Below are positions 59,103 through 64,000 of a DNA stretch of 64,000 nt, piece by piece. Below the pieces are notes generated by a model. That model saw only the letters and a list, made by a program, of their open reading frames with translations, did not search any database and was not told where the DNA came from. Position numbers and translations under genes: made by a program. This stretch comes from a virus. How positions within the stretch are numbered: position 1 is the first letter of the stretch; every line of letters begins with the position of its first letter. Location of the stretch: positions 80,436 through 144,435 of the IMG/VR virus record IMGVR_UViG_3300017760_000001, one strand, 5' to 3'.

Positions 59103-59266
59103 TAATAGTTCCCTTCTCGGATTGCTTGCATTACTTCGAACACTTGACTAGGATCAAATCCTTGAGTCTGTAACGATGCCTGTAGTCCAGACCAATCTGG
59201 ATGTCGTGGCATGTGAATGAACTGGTGCGCCAAGTTTGCGACTAATTGTGGTGATATCTCAAACAT
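59102..59266 (-). CDS. Small hypothetical protein
   Basis: 54 residues. FEISPQLVANLAHQFIHMP, then PDWSGLQASLQTQGFDPSQV and VMQAIREGNY. GAGG eight bases before ATG 59266. Late box 16 bases upstream lies inside the preceding gene. Confidence 0.65.
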   Translation of the reverse strand: MFEISPQLVANLAHQFIHMPRHPDWSGLQASLQTQGFDPSQVFEVMQAIREGNY

Positions 59267-59438
59267 TATCAATACCTCGTTTATTTATACTCCAAAGTCC
59301 CCATCCCATGATCAACACACCAATCAGTAGTTTGACAAGAAGGGGTAAGAATGGTTGGGGTTCTCCCATCCCAGTCATGATGTCATCGTGTCCGATGGCA
59401 CTGAACAGAATAAAGAAACCTATTGCGACTCTAAACAT
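59259..59438 (-). CDS. Small two-helix membrane protein
   Basis: 59 residues. Helices 4-16 (VAIGFFILFSAIG) and 33-51 (LLVKLLIGVLIMGWGLWSI) flank a polar loop (HDDIMTGMGEPQP). GAGG precedes ATG 59438. Overlaps the downstream gene by eight bases. Possible holin-like or membrane-modifying peptide. Confidence 0.6.
   Translation of the reverse strand: MFRVAIGFFILFSAIGHDDIMTGMGEPQPFLPLLVKLLIGVLIMGWGLWSINKRGIDNV
59282..59289 (-). promoter_or_regulatory. Late promoter box TATAAATA inside coding sequence
   Basis: Exact match within the 59-residue membrane-protein gene, pointing to the 54-residue gene. Confidence 0.5.
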
Positions 59439-59440
59439 AT

Positions 59441-59590
59441 CTAAACCTCGTATGGATATAAGTGATATTTATAAAAACTTTGATCTTCTGCCCACTCTCG
59501 AGCATCTTCTTCGGTAACGAATGATTGTTTCCACATCTCTTGTTCTTTAGTCTCAGATTCAATCACAACATACCATATTACATCTTTCAC
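59441..59590 (-). CDS. Small hypothetical protein (GTG start)
   Basis: 49 residues from GTG 59590 in a GTGA junction with the preceding gene. KDVIWYVVIESETKEQEMW then TEEDAREWAEDQSFYKYHLY: resembles small acidic single-domain proteins; not recognised. Confidence 0.6.
   Translation of the reverse strand: MKDVIWYVVIESETKEQEMWKQSFVTEEDAREWAEDQSFYKYHLYPYEV
59466..59473 (-). promoter_or_regulatory. Late promoter box TATAAATA inside coding sequence
   Basis: Exact match within the 49-residue gene, about 28 bases before the membrane-protein ATG. Confidence 0.45.
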
Positions 59591-59760
59591 GTTTTACTCT
59601 CCAAATAATCTCTAGTAGATATCAATTCTTCTAACACTTCAGGATACTTCATAGCCATAGAACGAAGCATGGAATCGTAATATCCCTCACGGTAGGCATA
59701 GGAATCGTTTTGTTTCTCAAGGAGGTCACGAACGTCATTCATAATATCATTAACAGTCAT
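59587..59760 (-). CDS. Small hypothetical protein behind an early promoter
   Basis: 57 residues from ATG 59760; an ATG further upstream is at the transcript start. MTVNDIMNDVRDLLEKQ and LEELISTRDYLESKT: helical. Confidence 0.6.
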   Translation of the reverse strand: MTVNDIMNDVRDLLEKQNDSYAYREGYYDSMLRSMAMKYPEVLEELISTRDYLESKT

Positions 59761-59788
59761 AGGATTCTCTCTCATCAATTAAGTAAAC

Positions 59789-59817
59789 ATTATAGTACAT
59801 TGGGCAGGAAATGTCAA
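59789..59817 (-). promoter_or_regulatory. Early-type promoter TTGACA-17-TATAAT with TGCCCA spacer element
   Basis: Perfect hexamers, TGCCCAATG in the spacer. The -35 overlaps the stop of the gene upstream. Confidence 0.88.
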
Positions 59818-60014
59818 GCGGAAAGTTCAATCTCTTCCGCTATCTCATCAAACAGTTTATAGTACATATCAACAGTATCACGTACTGGATTGAGGCGCAT
59901 GTAAGTATCAGCGTCAACAAAGTTCCAGTTGATATCGTTATTAGGGAAACGATTCTCTGGATCAGCAACCGCTTCAAGCATGTAGGATTGGATAACACGT
60001 TTTAAGTCTTGCAT
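59814..60014 (-). CDS. Small hypothetical protein
   Basis: 66 residues, acidic: QDLKRVIQSYMLEAVADPEN and KLFDEIAEEIELS. Fourteen bases behind the preceding gene. Not recognised. Confidence 0.55.
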   Translation of the reverse strand: MQDLKRVIQSYMLEAVADPENRFPNNDINWNFVDADTYMRLNPVRDTVDMYYKLFDEIAEEIELSA

Positions 60015-60028
60015 AATATATCTCTCTA

Positions 60029-60226
60029 TTAAAGTAATTTACAAATGAAGTTTGGATTGTTCCAGAACTCATTAACGTCAGAGTAAAGGACAACAGTCTC
60101 TTCGTTCTCATACAAGTCACGTAGAGCAAAGACAAATTTGGATAAAGAAGAAACAGACTCATCACGAGCCTCATTCAAACGGACATAAGTGTTTTCAATT
60201 GCAGACATCGGTAACGTATTTCGCAT
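60029..60226 (-). CDS. Small hypothetical protein
   Basis: 65 residues from ATG 60226 (GAGAGAG before it). NTYVRLNEARDESVSSLSKF and a C-terminal DVNEFWNNPNFICKLL. No family. Confidence 0.55.
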   Translation of the reverse strand: MRNTLPMSAIENTYVRLNEARDESVSSLSKFVFALRDLYENEETVVLYSDVNEFWNNPNFICKLL

Positions 60227-60260
60227 AATTTCTCTCTCAGTTCTCATAATCAATACAAGT

Positions 60261-60289
60261 ATTATACGGTACTGGGCAAAGAAAGTCAA
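60261..60289 (-). promoter_or_regulatory. Early-type promoter TTGACT-17-TATAAT with TGCCCA spacer element
   Basis: TGCCCAGTA in the spacer; leader is a near copy of the one at 58.1 kb. Confidence 0.88.
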
Positions 60290-60307
60290 GCGTTTTTTTA
60301 AATTATT

Positions 60308-60769
60308 TTACGATCTATTGTGCCAAGGTTCTGCTTTTCGGGTGGGTTCTTTCTTCAGGTCAGCAGGTAGGTGTTTACCGTGGATCTTACACCCGATAAA
60401 CGCATTGTAGTAGTCATCACGCAATAGAACATCGTGATCGAATTGATACTTGGTTTCGAAATAGGAACACTCACCTTTGGTACGACACAATCTAAGTATC
60501 TTACGGCTAAAGGATGCTTCTCCTCGTTCCATTAGTAGTTTGACTTCTGCCGATGATCCGTAATACTTCATCCAGTCAGATTGGACTCTTGTTCGTTTAC
60601 GTCTCTTTCTTGCTTTTGTAACAGGCAGAACTTTGGGTTTCCAGAAGAACTTCTTACCGATGTACTTCATACCAGTAGTTTCTTCGGTCAATAGGTAAAC
60701 GAATCCTTGATAGTCTTCTAAAAAGGATTCGTCTGGTGTAAATTCTTTGTCTTCATAATACCAAGTCAT
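60308..60769 (-). CDS. GIY-YIG-type endonuclease
   Basis: 153 residues. GFVYLLTEETTGMKYIGKKF matches the GIY-YIG block; RKRTRVQSDWMKYYGSS and CSYFETKYQFD hold likely catalytic Arg and Glu. A family of such nucleases occurs in marine T4-like phages. Free-standing homing or repair enzyme; no intron seen. Basic linker after residue 45. Confidence 0.75.
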   Translation of the reverse strand: MTWYYEDKEFTPDESFLEDYQGFVYLLTEETTGMKYIGKKFFWKPKVLPVTKARKRRKRTRVQSDWMKYYGSSAEVKLLMERGEASFSRKILRLCRTKGECSYFETKYQFDHDVLLRDDYYNAFIGCKIHGKHLPADLKKEPTRKAEPWHNRS

Positions 60770-60780
60770 ACAGGTATATA

Positions 60781-60909
60781 TTATTCTTGTAAGTCTTCAG
60801 CCTCAACTGGTGACCCACACATAGGACAGAATTGCGGAGTCTCTCCAGACTCCGTTTCTTCCGATACCACAGTTATACAATCACATACTCCGCAGACTAA
60901 TTCAAACAT
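60781..60909 (-). CDS. Small zinc-ribbon protein
   Basis: 42 residues. CGVC near the start and CPMC near residue 28 form two CxxC pairs of a zinc ribbon or knuckle. Overlaps the FkbM methyltransferase stop by eight bases. Likely a DNA- or protein-binding adaptor. Confidence 0.65.
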   Translation of the reverse strand: MFELVCGVCDCITVVSEETESGETPQFCPMCGSPVEAEDLQE

Positions 60910-61516
60910 CGTCAGTCCTTTTAAAAAACATATTGAATTCTTTATTTTTGTTTGTGTTTGACATACTCGTTATCTGGAATTTATTTTCTTCTAAAAATGT
61001 TTTACAGTCTTCTATCAAATTATCACAATTCTTATACAAGTCCATTTCAGGAGTAACCACTTCAATCACTCCGCCTTCTAGTAACTCGATTTTTTCACCG
61101 AAACTTTTCAGGACATTTAGATCCGTACCTTGGGCGTCACAATGTAACCATTTTATTTTACCATCAAAGTTTATTGAGTCTAGATACGTATCTATTCTGA
61201 TAGTCTTAACCTCATAAGTATTTCTCACATTAAAACCACCTGATCGACTCAATTCTAGAAGACTACTACCACCATAGTTAGAAGAAACATCAGGATTATT
61301 GTTACCTGCTATCTGATTAAATTTTCTTTTACCGTTAACAAGGTCGATTGCACAGTTTGATATATTTATCATTTCATTGTTTTTATAACGATTGGTCACA
61401 TAGTCATAGAGTTCAGGTACAGGTTCAAAACCATGTACTCCAACACCATACTTTCTAGAAAGTTTTCCTGTATCTTGACCTCTGTTACAACCAACTTCAA
61501 TAACGATATCGGTCAT
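60902..61516 (-). CDS. FkbM-family methyltransferase
   Basis: 204 residues. VIEVGCNRGQDTGKL is motif I, HGFEPVPELYDYV, VKTIRIDTYL and IKWLHCDAQGTDLNVLKSF are standard FkbM signatures. Typical substrate is a sugar or polyketide hydroxyl. Overlaps nrdB start by one base and the zinc-ribbon gene by eight. Confidence 0.85.
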   Translation of the reverse strand: MTDIVIEVGCNRGQDTGKLSRKYGVGVHGFEPVPELYDYVTNRYKNNEMINISNCAIDLVNGKRKFNQIAGNNNPDVSSNYGGSSLLELSRSGGFNVRNTYEVKTIRIDTYLDSINFDGKIKWLHCDAQGTDLNVLKSFGEKIELLEGGVIEVVTPEMDLYKNCDNLIEDCKTFLEENKFQITSMSNTNKNKEFNMFFKRTDDV

Positions 61517-62490
61517 TATGCGACCTCGGTCTCAAACATTTCGTCCCAACCCCATTCGCCTTCCATTCCGTTTACAGAATATTCGGTTACTCGTTTCTCA
61601 AAGAAGTTGTCATGAGATGCGCCATTCAGTACCCAGTCCAACCAAGGTAGTGGATTGTCCTTAACACCGAACTTAGGTTTCATACCCAGTTGCAACAAAC
61701 GTCTGTCTGCAATGTGACGGATGTACTGTTTCACATCTGTCTCCGATAGACCTTCGATGTCTCCAGACTTATATGCAAGTTTGATGAATCGATCTTCTAA
61801 CTTGACAGCGTTCCTCGCCATCTCGTAGATCTTTGACTTCAACTCATCGTTTACGATACGAGGATGCTCTTCACAGAACTCACGGAACAACTTAGAGTTG
61901 CCCTGTACGTGCATGGTCTCGTCTCGGATTGACCACTCAACGATTGTACCCATACCTTTCATCTTACCGAAACGTTGGAAGTTCAACAACATTACAAATG
62001 ATGCGAATAGAGACATACCTTCATTGAATACAGATTGTGCAAGTACAAGTGCAAGTCCAGTATGAGAATGAATGTCGCCCTCTTTCATGAAGTCGATCTT
62101 GTCAGCCATCTCCTTGTACTCAAGGAATGCATGGTGTTCTTCGTCAGGTAAACCCAGAGTGTCGTTCAACAATGCATAGGCACGTTGGTGTACACCTTCT
62201 CGGTTTGCGAACGATGATAACATGTTACGGATCTCGTTGTTCTTGAACTTAGGGATCAGTAACTCGTGGTAGTTCTCCCCTACCTGTACGTCCGACTGCG
62301 TGAACAATCGTAGTACTTGAGTGATGAACTCTTTCTCTTGTTCAGAGAGTTTTGTTCTCCAGTCTTGGATATCTTCTGAGAGTTCTGCCTCGTCTTCTAC
62401 CCAATGGATCTCTTCGTGTTTCTTTGTCAGTTCTACTGCCCACGGAAACTTGAATGGTTTGTAAGTTTTGCTAAATTCTAGTAATGCCAT
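61516..62490 (-). CDS. nrdB: Ribonucleotide reductase class I beta subunit
   Basis: 324 residues. Di-iron ligands Asp67, Glu98, His101, Glu157, Glu191 and His194 (ANREGVHQRAY, FNEGMS, RDETMHV); the radical Tyr is Tyr105. The C-terminus ends GWDEMFETEVA, the flexible tail that docks on the alpha subunit. Supplies deoxynucleotides for phage replication. No alpha-subunit gene in this window. Confidence 0.93.
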   Translation of the reverse strand: MALLEFSKTYKPFKFPWAVELTKKHEEIHWVEDEAELSEDIQDWRTKLSEQEKEFITQVLRLFTQSDVQVGENYHELLIPKFKNNEIRNMLSSFANREGVHQRAYALLNDTLGLPDEEHHAFLEYKEMADKIDFMKEGDIHSHTGLALVLAQSVFNEGMSLFASFVMLLNFQRFGKMKGMGTIVEWSIRDETMHVQGNSKLFREFCEEHPRIVNDELKSKIYEMARNAVKLEDRFIKLAYKSGDIEGLSETDVKQYIRHIADRRLLQLGMKPKFGVKDNPLPWLDWVLNGASHDNFFEKRVTEYSVNGMEGEWGWDEMFETEVA

Positions 62491-63273
62491 TTATTCCTCT
62501 AATTTTCTCTTGATGTACGGCGCCAATGTCTTGGCAATTAATTTATTACCCTCGTCTGTTGGATGTAAACACCATGTGAGGGTCTCTTGGTGTTTGTCTT
62601 TACGAAAATCTTCTTTGTATCGTCTTAGTTTAATTATGTTTATATTATCTAATCGATCTTTGTTCAACCAATTGTTAGAGAGTATATCTAACATGGTGTT
62701 GTTTGGCAAATGGGGTTCTATCCAATTTTCTTTTGCTCTTCCAAATTGAAAATCGATATTACTTATAATCGGTCTGCCGTTATCTTGATTAAATAACTGT
62801 TTATGTAAAAACCAATCATTTGTGACACTACTTGTCATCAGGTATGGTATAGATTTATCTTCACATAACATTCTACATGATTGCATGGATTGTTCAAACC
62901 ACATTCTACCTAATGCTGGATTTCTATACCTACGTTCTGGGTCATCTTGGTTTGCACTCCAAGCACTTGTTATGTATTGCCATGTATTAAAGTTCTGACC
63001 GTCCTTATGTATTGGGTTAACAATTGTTCCTCTATTACACTCTGTCCAAACAAATAACACTAGAAAATCTGATCGGTCTTTCCGAGCCCACCTAAAAAAA
63101 GAATTAGCTATACTTTGGTTACTTGCGCCACCTTTTCCGTAGTTGTGAACTTCGACACCGAGTTCTTTCTCTAACCAGTAACAGATATTATAATCAGTAA
63201 TTTCGATGTCCGTTTGAGAAATTCTTCTAGCTCCCTCCACGAAACTATCGCCAAAGACAGCTATCTTTTTCAT
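62491..63273 (-). CDS. SGNH/GDSL-like hydrolase
   Basis: 260 residues. IAVFGDSFVEG is block I with Ser10; GKGGASNQSIANSFF block II; WTECNRG block III-like; CLHPTDEGNKLIA has the catalytic-type His but lacks the usual Asp three residues earlier. Acyl-ester hydrolase or transferase function possible, perhaps glycan deacetylation. Abuts nrdB start. Confidence 0.75.
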   Translation of the reverse strand: MKKIAVFGDSFVEGARRISQTDIEITDYNICYWLEKELGVEVHNYGKGGASNQSIANSFFRWARKDRSDFLVLFVWTECNRGTIVNPIHKDGQNFNTWQYITSAWSANQDDPERRYRNPALGRMWFEQSMQSCRMLCEDKSIPYLMTSSVTNDWFLHKQLFNQDNGRPIISNIDFQFGRAKENWIEPHLPNNTMLDILSNNWLNKDRLDNINIIKLRRYKEDFRKDKHQETLTWCLHPTDEGNKLIAKTLAPYIKRKLEE

Positions 63274-63276
63274 AAA

Positions 63277-64000
63277 TTAATTTTTATCCCAGTCAACTTT
63301 CTGGAACCACTCCTTAAACAAATACTCAGCATATAATCGATGAGCATCTTCGCCTGGATGTCCTTGAGGACATTCAATGAGATCGCTTTTACGTTCAAAC
63401 GTTTTGATATCTTCCCCAATATTAGTCATCCCTATTCTATGATGATGAGGAAGACTTCTCATGGTTTTTTTCAAATACATTTTAAATTGGTCATACCTTT
63501 CATCATTTTCAGCTAGACAACTGACAACATATTTCCAGTTGATGGGATGAAAAATACTTTGGACTAATTTTATACCTCTTGACTCAGCTATCAATTTCAT
63601 AGCGACCATACAACTAAGACCACGCATAAGTGATGATTTTTTATAACCTTCACGTTCATACATTTTAGTAACATCGCCTCTAAGAGGTGGTTTCAAACTG
63701 TATATCCTCTCTTTTGAAACTTGAGACATACAATCTTGTCGTGTCAATCTAAATTTCTTTTCTTCTTCGGGTGACAATGGTTCCGCAAATTCTTCTCTTC
63801 CCCAATATGACCAAAGTATTACCATATGAGTGACTTCATCACCTTTAGGTGAATTCAAGTAATCTACAATGTCTCTAAATATTTTTTGATTCCCATTGCC
63901 TGGAATTGCCAGATTTTTATAAGGAACATCTAAATGATCAGCAAGTTTTGCGACAACTGTCTTTTCGTGGTGACTGTTATCTATGAATCCTTCTAGTTCA
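63277..64000 (-). CDS. SGNH-like hydrolase, partial (N-terminus outside window)
   Basis: About 240 codons visible; the frame stays open to the right edge, so the TTG at 63858 is not the real start. LADHLDVPYKNLAIPGNGNQ and YLNSPKGDE with VILWSYWGREEF resemble blocks II and III, and CPQGHPGEDAHRLYAEYLF the C-terminal His-containing block. Paralogue-like neighbour of the previous gene. GDS block lies beyond the window. Confidence 0.65.
   Translation of the reverse strand, partial: ELEGFIDNSHHEKTVVAKLADHLDVPYKNLAIPGNGNQKIFRDIVDYLNSPKGDEVTHMVILWSYWGREEFAEPLSPEEEKKFRLTRQDCMSQVSKERIYSLKPPLRGDVTKMYEREGYKKSSLMRGLSCMVAMKLIAESRGIKLVQSIFHPINWKYVVSCLAENDERYDQFKMYLKKTMRSLPHHHRIGMTNIGEDIKTFERKSDLIECPQGHPGEDAHRLYAEYLFKEWFQKVDWDKN

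Noticed and set aside
1-64000. tRNA genes, CRISPR arrays, insertion sequences, integrase or attachment sites
   Set aside because: Looked for in gaps; gaps are short and filled with promoters, and no such signatures were seen.

Overview
The window looks like a contiguous piece of the genome of a marine T4-like myovirus (large virulent phage with a contractile tail). The evidence is a near-complete T4-type baseplate and tail gene set in T4-like order (gp48, gp53, gp27-like, gp5 parts, gp25, gp6, gp7-like, gp10-like, gp8, then fibre genes), gp4, gp26 and tape-measure homologues, a zinc-less gp32 of the marine/cyanophage type, a gp33-like late coactivator, TATAAATA late promoters, and typical marine-phage auxiliary genes (PhoH, 2OG-Fe(II) oxygenase, carbamoyltransferase, NrdB, GroES). 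No photosynthesis gene, tRNA, insertion sequence or CRISPR array was seen. Host cannot be read from the sequence.

Layout. 1-21785 (minus strand): baseplate and fibre operon, transcribed leftward from a divergent late-promoter region near 21.8 kb. 21841-26746 (plus): gp4, a conserved protein, a tube-like protein (gp54/gp19 type), gp26 with a probable -1 frameshift extension, and the tape measure. A hairpin terminator with a UUCG loop on the minus strand separates the tape measure from gp32 coming the other way. 26.8-32.2 kb (minus): gp32, 2OG oxygenase, gp33-like gene and many small tightly packed early-type genes behind strong sigma70-like promoters. 32.3-33.4 kb is a small plus-strand island. 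33.4-54.1 kb (minus): a very large glycan-modification island with at least fifteen glycosyltransferase-like domains, a SAM methyltransferase, a HAD-nucleotidyltransferase fusion, radical SAM enzyme, NodU-type carbamoyltransferase, HAD phosphatase, GroES-like co-chaperonin and a class 3 lipase. 54.0-60.9 kb (minus): M15 peptidase, PhoH and runs of short genes behind repeated promoter cassettes. 60.9-64 kb (minus): FkbM methyltransferase, NrdB and two SGNH-hydrolase-like genes, the last running off the window.

How it works together (partly inference). Early transcription would start at the TTGAC(A/T)-17-TATAAT promoters, at least six of which share the same hexamer TGCCCA at the same spacer position. 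Late transcription would use TATAAATA with the gp33-like coactivator; two or three of these late boxes lie exactly where the transcript would start at the ATG. Genes are coupled by TAATG, ATGA or GTGA junctions almost everywhere. The most notable observations are a U UUU UUA slippery heptamer at the end of gp26, a gp5 split into three genes with a lysozyme domain that seems to have lost its acid plus a separate amidase, the shared promoter spacer element, and an expanding family of TRWD-motif glycosyltransferase-like proteins. Some initiation codons were moved relative to the longest open frame; reasons are given per gene.
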